A DNA stretch of 64,000 nucleotides from Paraburkholderia caffeinitolerans (GCF_902859945.1 NZ_CADIKL010000012.1:62001-126000), one strand, 5' to 3'; positions 16,940 to 27,497 are shown, counted from the stretch's first letter. Numbers and translations are program-made. The notes: a model not told the origin generated them from the sequence alone.

Positions 16940-18361
16940 TTAGCTGCCCTTCGCAAGCCCCTGCTCGATGCGGCTCACGACCACGTCACGACCAAACAGC
17001 GTGAGCACTGCATCGATCGCCGGCGTGTGCGTCGTGCCCGCCACGAACAGACGCACCGGCATCGCGAGCTGCGGCATCTTCAGCTTGTGCGCGCCCAGCG
17101 TCGTCTTGAAGGCTGCCGAAATAGCTTCCTTGGTCCACTCTGCGCTCTTGAGCGCGCTCGCGAGGTCGGCGAGAGCCGGACGCACGGCGTCGGTCACGTG
17201 CTGCGCCAGCGCGTCCGCTTCGGGCTGCGGCTCGCGATAGAACATCATGGCGCTCTCGGCGATTTCCTTGATGGTCGTTGCGCGGTCCTTGAAGAGCGCC
17301 ACCACGCCGTCGAGCGCCGGCCCCTTCGCGAGCGCCGCCTCATCCACGCCCAGCGCCGCAAAGAACGGCTTCGAAAGCTCGGCGAGGCGTGCGTTGTCAA
17401 CTTCCTTCAGGTAGTGGTTGTTGAGCCAGTTGAGCTTGTTATGGTCGTACTGTGCCGGCGACTTGCCCAGATGGTCGAGATCGAACCATTCGACGAACTG
17501 CTCGCACGTGAACACCTCCGCATCGCCGTGTGACCAGCCGAGGCGCGCGAGGTAGTTCAGCACCGCCTCCGGCAGGTAGCCTGCGTCGCGATAGCCCATC
17601 ACGCTCATCGCACCGTGACGTTTACTCATCTTTTCGCCCTGCTCGTTGAGCACCGTGGGCAGGTGACCATAGACGGGCGGCTCGGCACCCAGCGCGCGCA
17701 GGATGTTGATCTGGCGCGGCGTGTTGTTCACGTGATCGTCGCCGCGAATCACGTGCGTGATCTTCATGTCGATGTCGTCCACGACCACGCAGAAGTTATA
17801 GGTCGGCGTGCCGTCCGGACGCGCGATCACGAGGTCGTCGAGTTCTTCGTTCGAGATCTCGACGCGCCCTTTCACCGCGTCATCCCATGCGACCACGCCC
17901 GTGAGCGGGTTGCGGAAACGCAGCACCGGCTGCACCCCCTCGGGCGGCGTCGGCAGGACCTTGCCCGGCTCCGGGCGCCACGTACCGTCGTAGCGCGGTT
18001 TTTCGCCGGCCTCGCGCTGGCGCTCCCGCAATGCGTCGAGCTCTTCGGTCGACATGTAGCACGGGTACACGAGGCCCTGATCCTGCATCTGCTTGAGCAC
18101 TTCGCGGTAACGGTCCATGCGCTGCATCTGGTAGAACGGGCCTTCATCGAAATCGAGGCCGAGCCATTGCATGCCTTCGAGGATTGCGTCGACCGCGTCG
18201 GTGCTCGAACGCTCGAGATCGGTGTCCTCGATCCGCAGCACGAAGGCGCCCTTGTTGTGGCGCGCGAACGCCCACGGATAGAGCGCGGAGCGAATGTTGC
18301 CGAGGTGGATGAAGCCGGTCGGGCTCGGCGCGAAGCGGGTACGTACGGGGGTCGTGGTCAT
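16940..18361 (-). CDS. gltX: Glutamate--tRNA ligase
   Basis: This 473-residue class I aminoacyl-tRNA synthetase charges tRNA-Glu. The HIGH-like motif is FIHLGN at residues 17-22 and the KMSKRHG motif is present near residue 245; the [17 protein letters not shown] segment is typical of GltX. The length matches discriminating bacterial enzymes. The start ATG at 18361 gives the conserved [11 protein letters not shown]-terminus; the open frame further upstream is unsupported. The gene reads directly towards the tRNA array, whose three tRNA-Glu genes encode its substrate, with no obvious terminator between. Confidence 0.96.
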   Translation of the reverse strand: MTTTPVRTRFAPSPTGFIHLGNIRSALYPWAFARHNKGAFVLRIEDTDLERSSTDAVDAILEGMQWLGLDFDEGPFYQMQRMDRYREVLKQMQDQGLVYPCYMSTEELDALRERQREAGEKPRYDGTWRPEPGKVLPTPPEGVQPVLRFRNPLTGVVAWDDAVKGRVEISNEELDDLVIARPDGTPTYNFCVVVDDIDMKITHVIRGDDHVNNTPRQINILRALGAEPPVYGHLPTVLNEQGEKMSKRHGAMSVMGYRDAGYLPEAVLNYLARLGWSHGDAEVFTCEQFVEWFDLDHLGKSPAQYDHNKLNWLNNHYLKEVDNARLAELSKPFFAALGVDEAALAKGPALDGVVALFKDRATTIKEIAESAMMFYREPQPEADALAQHVTDAVRPALADLASALKSAEWTKEAISAAFKTTLGAHKLKMPQLAMPVRLFVAGTTHTPAIDAVLTLFGRDVVVSRIEQGLAKGS

Positions 18362-18732
18362 GTGCGAATACTCGAGGACGGTGCCGCCCGGCGACCGCCA
18401 GGAGCTGCGGCATGCTCCGATATGAGCGACGCAGCAGGCCGAATACAGTCGATGGTGGACGGCGAAGGTTCGCGCGCAGGCCGTAGCCGTGGCGATGCGG
18501 GCCCGAAAGCGGCACGGCGCAGCGCGACACAGCAAGTGCAAGACGCGAACGGAAAACCGGGAAAATTAGAGACGGGATTATACCCGCCGCGCGCATGGCT
18601 TTGCCTTATCATGTCGGCGCGCTGGCGCCCTCGCCGGCGTGGTCCCGCTTGGCTACAATCGCGGGCCGCAAGAATAGACGCGGTGCGCACCGCACGAGAA
18701 TCGCCTTCGCGCGCGCCGCCTGGAGAATCTGC
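18362..18732. promoter_or_regulatory. Divergent region between gltX and the patatin-like gene
   Basis: These 371 bases hold no convincing gene. A TACAAT at about 18651-18656 looks like a -10 box for the patatin-like gene and argues that its translation starts downstream of it, although the in-frame ATG at 18595 is upstream. No gltX promoter with good boxes was identified. Confidence 0.4.
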
Positions 18733-19758
18733 TTGAAGCCCAGTTCGAAGCCGGATCTGAAACCGCGCCTGAATCCCGACCCACGACCAGACCAAAGGCC
18801 GGACCACCAGCAGGACCGCAACCCCGCGCAGCTTTCATTGAGCCGCCGCCATTTCTCGCTCGCGGCCGCTTCCACCGTCCTTGCCGCCTGCACCACCGCG
18901 GGCACGCAAACTACCGACAACAAGAGCGTCACTGCCGCACCCCCTCCGCCCGCTAAAACACAGCGCCCGATCCGCGTGGGCCTGGCACTCGGTGGCGGCG
19001 CTGCGCGGGGGTTTGCCCATATCGGCGTGATCAAGGGACTCGAGGCGCGCAACATCCAGGTCGACCTGATCACGGGCACGAGCGCGGGCTCGGTGGTGGC
19101 AGCGCTCTACGCCTCGGGCATGAATGGCTTCGCGCTCAACAAGCTGGCGCTGACGATGGATGAAGCGTCGATCAGCGACTGGGCCATGCCGTTTCGCAAC
19201 CGCGGCATCCTGCAAGGCGTGGCGCTGCAGAATTTTCTGAACACGACGCTGCACGACCGCCCGATCGAAAAGATGGCCAAGCCGCTAGGCGTGGTCTCGA
19301 CCGATCTGCGCACCGGTCAGGCAATCCTGTTCCAACGCGGCAACACGGGCATTGCCGTGCGTGCCTCGTGCAGCATTCCGTCGATTTTCGAGCCGGTCCG
19401 CATTGCGGGTCACGAATACGTGGACGGCGGCCTCGTGAGCCCGGTGCCGGCGTCATTCGCGCGCAAGATGGGCGCCGACTTCGTGATTGCCGTGGATATT
19501 TCGTCGCGCCCAGAAACAGCGCCCACGCAAAGCCAGTTCGACGTGCTGATGCAAACCTTCACGATCATGGGCCAGTCGATCAAGAACTACGAGCTCGAAA
19601 AATACGCCGACATCGTGATCCGCCCGAACCTCAACGCCATGGCGAGCAGCGACTTTACCCAGCGCAACGCCGCGATCCTCGCGGGTGAGGAAGCCGCCGC
19701 GAAGATCTTTCCCGAGATCGAACGCAAGCTTGCCGCGGCGCGTACGGCGACAGCCTGA
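18733..19758 (+). CDS. Patatin-like phospholipase, predicted Tat/lipoprotein (RssA type)
   Basis: The product has the patatin catalytic elements: oxyanion hole GGGAARGFAH, nucleophile elbow GTSAGS and the aspartate of YVDGGLVSP, so it is a likely Ser/Asp acyl hydrolase acting on lipids. Before them lies SRRHFSLAAASTVLAAC, which combines a twin-arginine motif with a lipobox ending at Cys53, so the protein is probably an exported lipoprotein. I chose a TTG start at 18733 because GGAG lies seven bases upstream and a -10-like box at about 18651 excludes the ATG at 18595; a TTG at 18838 is another option. The 30 Pro/Arg-rich residues before the signal are odd. Confidence 0.8.
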   Translation: MKPSSKPDLKPRLNPDPRPDQRPDHQQDRNPAQLSLSRRHFSLAAASTVLAACTTAGTQTTDNKSVTAAPPPPAKTQRPIRVGLALGGGAARGFAHIGVIKGLEARNIQVDLITGTSAGSVVAALYASGMNGFALNKLALTMDEASISDWAMPFRNRGILQGVALQNFLNTTLHDRPIEKMAKPLGVVSTDLRTGQAILFQRGNTGIAVRASCSIPSIFEPVRIAGHEYVDGGLVSPVPASFARKMGADFVIAVDISSRPETAPTQSQFDVLMQTFTIMGQSIKNYELEKYADIVIRPNLNAMASSDFTQRNAAILAGEEAAAKIFPEIERKLAAARTATA

Positions 19759-19787
19759 GTTACGCGATAAAACGGCAATCCAAAAAC

Positions 19788-19820
19788 AAAAAAGCCTGCT
19801 TCGATGAAGCAGGCTTTTTG
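19788..19820. terminator. Bidirectional terminator between the patatin-like and NlpC/P60 genes
   Basis: AAAAAGCCTGCTTC pairs with GAAGCAGGCTTTTT around a three-base loop, with A-rich and T-rich flanks serving the two convergent genes. Confidence 0.88.
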
Positions 19821-19848
19821 TTGCGCTCGTGTTGACCCGAGCTGGCGA

Positions 19849-20556
19849 TTAGTTGCCGCTGCTGCCGTCGAACTGCGCGCTCACGCGCTGCTTGAGGCCT
19901 TGCTCCTGATCCGGCGTAAACGACGCCTCGATGCGGCGCGCACCCGTGAAGCGCTTTTCCCAATAGCCGCTGTCCAGATCGTCGACGCGAATCGTGCTGC
20001 CGGTGGACGGCGAGTGAACGAACTTGTTGTCGCCGATATAAATGCCCACGTGCGAGAACGTGCGGCGCATCGTGTTGAAGAACACGAGGTCGCCGGGCTT
20101 GAGGTTGCTCATGCTCACCTTCTCGCCCACACGGCTCATTTCCTCCGCGCGACGCGGCAGGTTCATGCCGAGCGTGTCCTGGAAGACGTAGCGCACGAAA
20201 CCGCTGCAATCGAGACCCGAGTCCGGCGTGTTGCCGCCCCAGCGATAGCGCACGCCGATCATGTTCAGCGCACCCACCACGACGTCACCGGCCTTGCCGG
20301 CCATACCGGACAGAAATGCCTTCGCGCCGCTTTGGGCCGGGGCCTGTGCGGTAGTCGTCTGGGTCGTGGTTTGAGCGGCGGAGAGTGACTGCGAATTCGC
20401 CGAATTAATCGTCGAATTGCTCGGCGAGAATGAGACGTTCTGATTAAAACTGCTTGCTTCGTCGGCGAACGCGCCGTTAGCTGCAGCCATCAGTGCGCCG
20501 ATGAACATCCCGGCGACGACGCGCGTGCAAGCCTGGGTCAAGGATCGGTGCTGCAT
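19849..20556 (-). CDS. Exported NlpC/P60-family peptidoglycan hydrolase
   Basis: The 235-residue protein has an N-terminal signal peptide (cleavage likely after ANGAFA), a Ser/Thr/Gln-rich linker and a C-terminal NlpC/P60 domain with the catalytic cysteine in GLDCSGFVRYVF, the histidine in FSHVGIYIG and the third polar residue in the following HSPS. Such enzymes cut D-Glu/mDAP or related peptide bonds in the cell wall. The ATG at 20556 is the first in-frame start after a near-perfect promoter at 20608-20636, which rules out the longer frame starting upstream. Confidence 0.92.
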   Translation of the reverse strand: MQHRSLTQACTRVVAGMFIGALMAAANGAFADEASSFNQNVSFSPSNSTINSANSQSLSAAQTTTQTTTAQAPAQSGAKAFLSGMAGKAGDVVVGALNMIGVRYRWGGNTPDSGLDCSGFVRYVFQDTLGMNLPRRAEEMSRVGEKVSMSNLKPGDLVFFNTMRRTFSHVGIYIGDNKFVHSPSTGSTIRVDDLDSGYWEKRFTGARRIEASFTPDQEQGLKQRVSAQFDGSSGN

Positions 20557-20607
20557 GGGTCGGAATAAATGCCCGTAAATCAGGGAGTTAGAAGAAAAGT
20601 TTGGACG

Positions 20608-20636
20608 ATAGTAGCCAGTAAGTATTTGTGTGTCAA
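20608..20636 (-). promoter_or_regulatory. Promoter of the NlpC/P60 gene
   Basis: On the minus strand TTGACA (20636-20631) and TACTAT (20613-20608) are separated by 17 bases, an almost perfect sigma-70 promoter 52 bases before the start codon. Confidence 0.85.
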
Positions 20637-20715
20637 AACAAATAGAAAAAAACAATTACGATGCGGACCTCATTGGTGAATTTCACCAAAAATACCCCTT
20701 AAGTTCCGCGATCGT

Positions 20716-22350
20716 TCATCGATCAAACGCGGCTTTCAGCAACTTTCGCGTGTAAGGGTGCGCAGGCTCGTCAAAGATTCTTGTTACATCTCCGGTCTCG
20801 ACAATCGCGCCGTTCTGCATGACCGCAACACGGTGCGCCATCGCGCCAATCACCTCGAGATCGTGGCTGATGAACACGTAGCCGAGATTGTACTTGCGTT
20901 GCAAATCGGTCAGTAACCTCAACACCTGTTGCTGGATCGAAACGTCGAGCGCGCTGGTGGGTTCGTCGAGCACAATCACGCGCGGCTCCAGCACGAGCGT
21001 GCGTGCAATCGCGATGCGCTGGCGCTGGCCGCCGGAAAACTCGTGCGGGTAACGTTGCAAAACCGTGCGGTCAAGGCCCACTTCCCGCAATACGGACACA
21101 ATGCGCTTGCGGCGCTCCTCACCGGACAGGTCGGGCCGGTGCAGCGCCAGCCCCTCCCCTACGATGCGCTCGATGGTTTGCCGCGGCGAAAGCGAACTGA
21201 ACGGGTCCTGAAAAACCACCTGCAGGTGCGAGCGCAGCCCGAGCTTGTCGCGGCCCTGATAGCTCGCGATCAGGCGCCCCTGAAACTCGATCGCGCCGCC
21301 CGCGGTTCGTTGCAGACCCAACATCGCCATCGCCAGCGTCGATTTTCCCGAGCCGGACTCGCCGACGATGCCAAGCGTCTCGCCCTGCCGCACCGAGACG
21401 CTTGCGTCGTCGACCGCGCGAAAACGGCCGCGCCGCCACCAGCCCGTGAAGCCTGGCAGCTTCGTTGCGAAATCGACGCTCACGTCTTTCGCTTCGAGCA
21501 GCACCGGGGCGATCGGCAGCACCGGCAACACGTTGCGCTCGGGTCGGCTTGCGATGAGCCGCTGAGTATAGGGATGCTCCGGGGCTGAGAAGATCTGCTC
21601 GACGCTCCCCGTCTCCACCAGCCTGCCCTTCTCCATCACCGCCACGCGCTGTGCGAAGCGGCGCACGAGATTGAGGTCGTGCGTGATGAGCAGCACCGAC
21701 ATGCCGCCGCCAGGCTTGCTCGCCTCGTCGCGCTGCAACTCGCGCAAGAGTTCGACGATCTGCCCGCGGATCGTCACGTCGAGCGCCGTGGTGGGCTCGT
21801 CCGCCAGCAACAGACGCGGGCGGCACGCGAGCGCCATCGCGATCATCACACGCTGGCGCTGGCCGCCCGAAAGCTGATGTGGATAGCTGAACAGACGCCG
21901 GCGCGGTTCGGGAATGCCGGTGCGCTCGAGCAGTCTCGCCGCGCGTTCGTACGCTTCCTTCTTCGCCACGCCATCGTGCAGCACGATGGTTTCCGCAATC
22001 TGCTCGCCGATCGTATAGAGCGGATTGAGCGCCGTCATCGGCTCCTGGAAGATCATCGCGATGTCGCTGCCGCGCAGGCCGCGCATGGCGCGCTCGCTCT
22101 TCGCCAGCAGATCCTCGCCGTCCAGGCGGATTGCGCCCGAGATGCGCGCATCGCTCAAAAGCCGCAGGATCGCGAGCGCGGTCACGGTCTTGCCCGAGCC
22201 CGATTCGCCGACGAGCGCCACGCGCTCACCGCGCCCGATGGAGAGCGCGACATCGTCCACGGCGAGCGTCTCGCCGAAGCGCACGCTCAGATGCTCGATC
22301 GTGAGCAACGGCTCGGCATTCGCGCCGACATCGTTTGGCAATGCGCTCAC
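20716..22350 (-). CDS. yejF: Peptide ABC importer, fused double ATPase YejF
   Basis: This 544-residue protein has two ABC ATPase domains in tandem. The first shows GESGSGKT (about residue 49) and [15 protein letters not shown]; the second [23 protein letters not shown] and LDEPTSALD. YejF powers the YejABEF importer, which takes up oligopeptides including microcin C in enterobacteria. Translation starts at a GTG (22350) overlapping the yejE stop (GTGA), so coupling is tight. The open frame further upstream runs through yejE antisense to its true frame and is discarded. It is the last gene of the operon. Confidence 0.94.
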   Translation of the reverse strand: MSALPNDVGANAEPLLTIEHLSVRFGETLAVDDVALSIGRGERVALVGESGSGKTVTALAILRLLSDARISGAIRLDGEDLLAKSERAMRGLRGSDIAMIFQEPMTALNPLYTIGEQIAETIVLHDGVAKKEAYERAARLLERTGIPEPRRRLFSYPHQLSGGQRQRVMIAMALACRPRLLLADEPTTALDVTIRGQIVELLRELQRDEASKPGGGMSVLLITHDLNLVRRFAQRVAVMEKGRLVETGSVEQIFSAPEHPYTQRLIASRPERNVLPVLPIAPVLLEAKDVSVDFATKLPGFTGWWRRGRFRAVDDASVSVRQGETLGIVGESGSGKSTLAMAMLGLQRTAGGAIEFQGRLIASYQGRDKLGLRSHLQVVFQDPFSSLSPRQTIERIVGEGLALHRPDLSGEERRKRIVSVLREVGLDRTVLQRYPHEFSGGQRQRIAIARTLVLEPRVIVLDEPTSALDVSIQQQVLRLLTDLQRKYNLGYVFISHDLEVIGAMAHRVAVMQNGAIVETGDVTRIFDEPAHPYTRKLLKAAFDR

Positions 22351-23453
22351 TGGTTGCCTCCGGCCTTCATCGCGTCGGAGATGCGCGTGTCGAGTGCGTT
22401 GCGCAGCGCATCGCCCATGAACGTGAGCAGCAGCAAGGTCACGACGAGCACGCCGAACGTCGACATCGAGATCCACCATGCGTCGAGATTGCCTTTGCCC
22501 TGCGCGAGCAATTCGCCGAGGCTCGGCGTGGGCGGCGGCACGCCCAGGCCGAGAAAGTCGAGGCTCGTGAGCGCGAGAATCGAACCGCTCATGCGAAACG
22601 GCAAAAATGTGATGACGGGCGTGAGACTGTTGGGCAGCACGTGGCGCCAGATGATCTGCCAGTTCGAGAGGCCCATGGCGCGCGCGGCGACCACGTAGTC
22701 CTGGTTGCGATTACGCAGGAACTCGGCGCGCACGTAGTCGGAAAGCCCAATCCAGCCGAATAGCGAGAGCAGCACGATCAGCAGGATGAAGCCCGGCTCG
22801 AAGATCGAAGCGAATATGATGAGCAGATAGAGCTCGGGCATCGCGCTCCAGATCTCGATCAGGCGCTGCCCGACGATGTCGACGCGCCCGCCGAAGTAGC
22901 CCTGAACCGCCCCCGCCAGCACGCCGAGCAGCGTGCCGATGGCGGTCAGCACGAGCGCGAACTCCACCGAAACTCGAAAGCCATACAGCAGCCGCGCGAA
23001 CAGATCGCGCCCGCTCGCGTCCGTGCCGAGCCAGTTATCGCGCGACGGCGGCGCCGGATTCGGCACCTTCGAAAAATAATTGAGCGTGTCGTAGTAGTAC
23101 GGATTCGGCGGATAGATTGCGAAGTTGCCGGGCGCGTCGAAGCGGTGGCGAATGTAGGGGTCGAGATAATCGGCGGGCGTCGGGAAATCGCCACCGAAGG
23201 TCGTCTCCGGATACGACTTGAAGAGCGGGAAATAGAGATGTCCGTCGTAGCGCACCACGAGTGGCTTGTCGTTGCACCAGAGCGGGCCTGCGAGACTCGC
23301 CGCGAACGCGATCACGAAAACGATCAGGCTCCAGTAGCCGAGGCGCTGCTGCTTGAAGCGCAGCCACACCCGGCGTGCGGGTGTGGGTGACTTGAAAGCG
23401 CGCACGCTCTCGGTGCGCAGTTCGGGTTCGGCGCCGGCGCGGGTTCGGTTCAA
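22347..23453 (-). CDS. yejE: Peptide ABC importer permease YejE
   Basis: This 368-residue inner-membrane permease has a first membrane helix near residue 40, a long periplasmic segment containing NPYYYDTLNYFSK, and a C-terminal block of helices with the permease coupling loop (EFLRNRNQDYVVAARAMGLS), characteristic of the OppC/YejE branch. It begins with a TTG one base after the yejB stop, with GGAG seven bases before, so start-codon use is unusual but coupled. It overlaps yejF by four bases. Confidence 0.94.
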   Translation of the reverse strand: MNRTRAGAEPELRTESVRAFKSPTPARRVWLRFKQQRLGYWSLIVFVIAFAASLAGPLWCNDKPLVVRYDGHLYFPLFKSYPETTFGGDFPTPADYLDPYIRHRFDAPGNFAIYPPNPYYYDTLNYFSKVPNPAPPSRDNWLGTDASGRDLFARLLYGFRVSVEFALVLTAIGTLLGVLAGAVQGYFGGRVDIVGQRLIEIWSAMPELYLLIIFASIFEPGFILLIVLLSLFGWIGLSDYVRAEFLRNRNQDYVVAARAMGLSNWQIIWRHVLPNSLTPVITFLPFRMSGSILALTSLDFLGLGVPPPTPSLGELLAQGKGNLDAWWISMSTFGVLVVTLLLLTFMGDALRNALDTRISDAMKAGGNQ

Positions 23454-23454
23454 C

Positions 23455-24492
23455 TCAGCGCTCCAGTTGTTCGAATTGAATGCGGGGGTCGACCCACACG
23501 TAGCAGAGATCGGAGATGAGCTTGGTCAGGAGTCCGATCAACGTGAAGAGATAGAGCGTGCCGAGCACGACGGGATAGTCGCGCCGCACCACCGACTCAT
23601 AGGACAGCAGACCGAGACCGTCGAGCGAAAACAGCGTTTCGATCAGCAGGCTCCCCGTGAAGAACGCGCCGATGAACGCAGCCGGAAACCCGACCACAAG
23701 CGGCAGCAGCGCGTTGCGAAACACATGCTTCCATAGCACGGTGCGTTCGGACAGGCCCTTCGCACGCGCGGTCAGCACGTACTGGCGGCGGATTTCTTCG
23801 AGAAACGCGTTCTTCGTGAGCATCGTCGTGACGGCGAAACTCCCCACGACCGAGGCCGTGACCGGCAGTGTGATGTGCCACAGGTAATCGAGAATCTTGC
23901 CGCCGAGCGAGAGCGTGTCCCAGTCGTCGGAGGTCAGGTTGCGCAGCGGAAAGAGTTGCAGGAAAGTGCCGCCGCCAAACAGCACGAGCAGCAACACGCC
24001 CAGCACGAAGCCCGGTATCGCATAGCCGATCAGCACGATGAGGCTCGTGACGAGATCGAAGCGCGAGCCGTTGCGCACCGCCTTGGCGATACCCAACGGC
24101 ACCGATATCAGATAGGTGAGAAAGAAGGTCCACAAGCCGATGCTGATCGATACCGGCAGCTTCGAGATAATGAGCGACCACACGCTCTGATGGTGAAAGT
24201 AGCTCTGCCCGAGATCGAAGCGCGCGAAACGCCCGAGCATCAGGAAATAGCGCTGGAGCGGAGGTTTATCGAAGCCGTAAAGCTGTTTGAGTTGCGCGAT
24301 CTGCTGCGCGTCCACGCCGGAATGCGCGCGCATGCCGAACGGCATGCCCTGCTCCGCGCCGCGCTTGAGTTCACGCACCGCCTGCTCGACGGGGCCGCCC
24401 GGCACGAACTGGATCACCGCGAAAGTCAGCGTAAGCACGCCGAGCAGCGTCGGGATCATCAGCAACAGGCGTTTGACGATGTAGCTCCACAT
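23455..24492 (-). CDS. yejB: Peptide ABC importer permease YejB
   Basis: This 345-residue inner-membrane permease starts MWSYIVKRLLLMIPTLLGV, the typical OppB-type first helix, and carries the coupling motif EEIRRQYVLTARAKGLSERTV near residue 230. Together with YejE it forms the membrane channel of the YejABEF peptide importer. It lies 34 bases after yejA and one base before yejE in one leftward operon. Confidence 0.95.
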   Translation of the reverse strand: MWSYIVKRLLLMIPTLLGVLTLTFAVIQFVPGGPVEQAVRELKRGAEQGMPFGMRAHSGVDAQQIAQLKQLYGFDKPPLQRYFLMLGRFARFDLGQSYFHHQSVWSLIISKLPVSISIGLWTFFLTYLISVPLGIAKAVRNGSRFDLVTSLIVLIGYAIPGFVLGVLLLVLFGGGTFLQLFPLRNLTSDDWDTLSLGGKILDYLWHITLPVTASVVGSFAVTTMLTKNAFLEEIRRQYVLTARAKGLSERTVLWKHVFRNALLPLVVGFPAAFIGAFFTGSLLIETLFSLDGLGLLSYESVVRRDYPVVLGTLYLFTLIGLLTKLISDLCYVWVDPRIQFEQLER

Positions 24493-24526
24493 GATTCTTT
24501 GTGTCCGTCAAAAATGGTCGGGCATC

Positions 24527-26479
24527 TCAGTGCTGCGGCGCGGGCTCGCGGCCAAACCACCACGTCGAAATGATCCAGTCGACCGCGCCATAGTACAGCG
24601 GCAGCTTCGCCGGATAAGCCAAGGTATTCTTGTACGCCACGCGGTGCGTCGCGCTGTACCACTGCGGCACAACATAGTAGCCGTGCATCAGCACCCGGTC
24701 GAGCGCATGCGTGGCGTCGAGCAGCTGCTCGCGCGATTGCGCCAGCATCAGCGCCTTGAGGATCGCGTCGACGGCCGGCGACTTCAGGCCGATCAGATTG
24801 CCCGAACCCGGCTCGTCGGCGGCCTTGCTGCCGAAGCGGTCGAGTTGTTCGGCGCCGGGCACCTGCACGTCGGGGAACTTGATCGTCGTGATATCGAAGT
24901 CGAAGGCATCGAGCCGCTTCTGATAAAGCGCGAAGTCCACCGAGCGATAGCTCACCTGGATGCCGAGCCGCGCCAGCGCCTGCGTGTACTGCGCCAGGAT
25001 CGGCGCCCATTGCGCCGCGGCGCTCGTGTCGTCGAGCACCTCGAGCACAAACGGCTGACCTTGCGCGTTGCGCAGCGCGCCGTCGCGATAAGTCCAGCCG
25101 GCATCGGCGAGCAATGCGCGCGCCTTGAGCAGGTTCGCGCGCAGCGAGCCGGGCGGCTTGGTCGACGGCTGCACGGGAGGCGGACCAAATACAGCCGGAT
25201 CGAGCTGCTTGCGCCACGGCTCGAGCAGCTCGAGTTCACCAGGTGTCGGCAAGCCCTTCGCCTGCAAATCGGTGTTCACGAACCAGCTATCGATGCGCTT
25301 GTACTGGCTGTAGAACAGCATGCGGTTGAGCCACTGGAAGTCGAGCGCGAGATCGAGCGCTTCACGCACGCGCACGTCCTGGAACATCGGCTTGCGCAGG
25401 TTGATCACATAGCCCTGCATGCCGGTGCCGTTGTGCTGCGGGAACTCGCGCTTGATGAGTTCGCCGCTGTCGAACCTCTTGCCCACGTCGCGGCGCACCC
25501 AGTTGCGCGCCACATATTCGACAAGCGCATCATACTCGCCCGCCTTGAAGGCCTCGAGGCGCGCGACGTCGTCCGAATAGAGCTTGTAGACGATGCGCTC
25601 AAAGTTGTTCGTACCCACGCGCACGGGCAAATCCTTGCCCCAGTAGTTGGGATCGCGCTTGTACGTGATCGTGCGGCCGTTCGAGTAACGCTCGATCACG
25701 TATGGGCCGCTGCCGATCGGTTCTTCAAACGCAATCTGGTCGAACGCAATACGCGTACCGTCCGCCCGCAAGCCCCACTTGTGCGAGAACACCGGCATGC
25801 CGCCTGCGATGAGCGGCAACTCGCGATTGTTGCTGTGGAACTCGAAGCGGATCGTTGCCGGGTCGACCACCACGGCACGCACGATTTCGTTGAAATAAGC
25901 CTGCATCGATGGCGCGGCCTGACGGCTCTTGAGCATGTCGAGCGAAAACTTGACGTCGGTCGCGGTAACCGGATCGCCGTTCGAGAAATGCGCGCGCGGA
26001 TTCAAATGAAACGTTACCGACAGGCGATCGGGCGCGATGCGAATATCGTCGGCGAGCAAGCCGTACGCCGACGCCACCTCGTCCATGCTGCCCGTCGTCA
26101 GGCTCTCGAAAATCATGCCGAGGCCCGGCGCCGAGTTGCCGCGCATCGTGAACGGATTGAACTTGTCGAAGCTCGTGAGCCGGTCGGGATTCGCGAGCAC
26201 CAGCGTACCGCCCTTGGGCGCATCCGGGTTCACGTAATCGAAGTGCTTGAAGTCCTGCGGGTACTTCGGCTCGCCGTATTGAGCGATCGCGTAGACCGCG
26301 TGCGCCGAAGGCATGGTCGCGAATACGAAGGCGAGCACGAGCGCCAAGCCCGGCATGCGCCGCCCTGCCCAGCCAGCCCAACCGGTACACAGCGGCGCGG
26401 AACCCCGATCAAGACTCCAGCCAGGAACCGTTGCTCCACGCGCCGTGCGCGTTCTCCTGCCTCGCGTTCCTGTCGTCAT
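24527..26479 (-). CDS. yejA: Peptide ABC importer periplasmic binding protein YejA
   Basis: The 650-residue product is a family 5 extracellular solute-binding protein, with the conserved opening AIAQYGEPKYPQDFKHFDYVN and the SDDVARLEAFKAGEYDALVEY segment. It delivers oligopeptides to YejB/E. The signal peptide is MPGLALVLAFVFATMPSAHA, which begins only at residue 42; the true start may therefore be the ATG at 26356, especially as a TTGACA (26511-26506) lies so close to the first ATG that it could leave it untranslated. It leads the yejABEF operon and is divergent from fabI. Confidence 0.93.
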   Translation of the reverse strand: MTTGTRGRRTRTARGATVPGWSLDRGSAPLCTGWAGWAGRRMPGLALVLAFVFATMPSAHAVYAIAQYGEPKYPQDFKHFDYVNPDAPKGGTLVLANPDRLTSFDKFNPFTMRGNSAPGLGMIFESLTTGSMDEVASAYGLLADDIRIAPDRLSVTFHLNPRAHFSNGDPVTATDVKFSLDMLKSRQAAPSMQAYFNEIVRAVVVDPATIRFEFHSNNRELPLIAGGMPVFSHKWGLRADGTRIAFDQIAFEEPIGSGPYVIERYSNGRTITYKRDPNYWGKDLPVRVGTNNFERIVYKLYSDDVARLEAFKAGEYDALVEYVARNWVRRDVGKRFDSGELIKREFPQHNGTGMQGYVINLRKPMFQDVRVREALDLALDFQWLNRMLFYSQYKRIDSWFVNTDLQAKGLPTPGELELLEPWRKQLDPAVFGPPPVQPSTKPPGSLRANLLKARALLADAGWTYRDGALRNAQGQPFVLEVLDDTSAAAQWAPILAQYTQALARLGIQVSYRSVDFALYQKRLDAFDFDITTIKFPDVQVPGAEQLDRFGSKAADEPGSGNLIGLKSPAVDAILKALMLAQSREQLLDATHALDRVLMHGYYVVPQWYSATHRVAYKNTLAYPAKLPLYYGAVDWIISTWWFGREPAPQH

Positions 26480-26588
26480 AGAAAGGGATTTGTCCAGGGT
26501 GCCGTGTCAATTGTGAGAGAATTCTACCCAAACCACGCGGCGCCGCCTCTACAGGCGCCCGGTGCATTGAACCTGTTCAGGAGAATTC

Positions 26589-27380
26589 ATGGGCTTCCTC
26601 GCTGGCAAACGCATTTTGTTGACCGGCCTGCTGTCGAACCGATCGATCGCGTATGGCATTGCGCAAGCATGCAAGCGCGAAGGCGCGGAACTGGCGTTCA
26701 CGTACGTCGGCGAGCGCTTCAAGGACCGCATTACCGAATTCGCGCAGGAATTCGGCAGCAACCTCATTTTCCCCTGCGATGTGGCCGACGACGCGCAAAT
26801 CGAAGCGCTCTTCACCGACCTCAAGCAGCACTGGGGCACGCTAGATGGTCTCGTCCACTCGATCGGCTTCGCACCGCGCGAAGCCATCGCGGGCGACTTC
26901 CTCGACGGCATGACACGCGAGAATTTCCGCATCGCTCACGATATCTCGGCCTACAGCTTCCCCGCGCTCGCCAAGGCCGCGCAGCCGATGCTCGCCGCCA
27001 ATGCCTCGCTCCTCACGATGACCTATCTCGGCGCGGAGCGCGCGATCCCGAACTACAACACGATGGGTCTCGCGAAGGCCTCGCTCGAAGCGAGCGTGCG
27101 CTACCTCGCCGTATCGCTCGGCGCCAAGGGCGTGCGCGTGAACGGCATCTCGGCCGGCCCGATCAAGACGCTCGCGGCAAGCGGCATCAAGAGCTTCGGC
27201 AAGATCCTCGACTTCGTCGAGCACAACGCGCCGCTGCAGCGTAACGTGACGATCGAGCAAGTTGGCAACACGGCTGCGTTCCTGCTCTCCGATCTGGCGG
27301 GCGGCGTGACGGCGGAAATCGTCCACGTCGACGCGGGCTTTAACGCCGTGGTCGGTGGCATGGCGGGCCTCAGCGAATAA
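26589..27380 (+). CDS. fabI: Enoyl-ACP reductase (NADH)
   Basis: This 263-residue short-chain dehydrogenase carries out the last reduction of each fatty-acid elongation cycle. The catalytic residues of FabI are in place: Tyr146 (TYLG), Tyr156 and Lys163 (YNTMGLAK), with the NAD-binding [13 protein letters not shown] at residues 13-25. It is the classic target of triclosan and isoniazid-like inhibitors. An AGGAG site precedes the ATG. It is divergent from yejA and ends at a good terminator, so it is probably monocistronic. Confidence 0.97.
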   Translation: MGFLAGKRILLTGLLSNRSIAYGIAQACKREGAELAFTYVGERFKDRITEFAQEFGSNLIFPCDVADDAQIEALFTDLKQHWGTLDGLVHSIGFAPREAIAGDFLDGMTRENFRIAHDISAYSFPALAKAAQPMLAANASLLTMTYLGAERAIPNYNTMGLAKASLEASVRYLAVSLGAKGVRVNGISAGPIKTLAASGIKSFGKILDFVEHNAPLQRNVTIEQVGNTAAFLLSDLAGGVTAEIVHVDAGFNAVVGGMAGLSE

Positions 27381-27430
27381 CGTACCGCCAGTCCTGCCTG
27401 CGCCTCGTTGCGCTGGCAACCGTAGCAAGT

Positions 27431-27456
27431 AAAAAGCCGCCCTCGGGCGGCTTTTC
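27431..27456 (+). terminator. Intrinsic terminator of fabI
   Basis: AAAAGCCGCCC and GGGCGGCTTTT form an 11-bp stem with a two-base loop, followed by further T residues, 50 bases after fabI. Confidence 0.92.
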
Positions 27457-27497
27457 TTTTGACCTCGTTCAGTCCATCACTACAAGTACGAACTGAC

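Noticed and set aside
24491..27244. A 917-codon open frame on the plus strand across yejA and fabI
   Set aside because: It runs antisense to yejA, whose family is clear, and out of frame with fabI; its product is Arg/Ala/Leu-rich with no domain. GC-rich DNA opens such antisense frames routinely.
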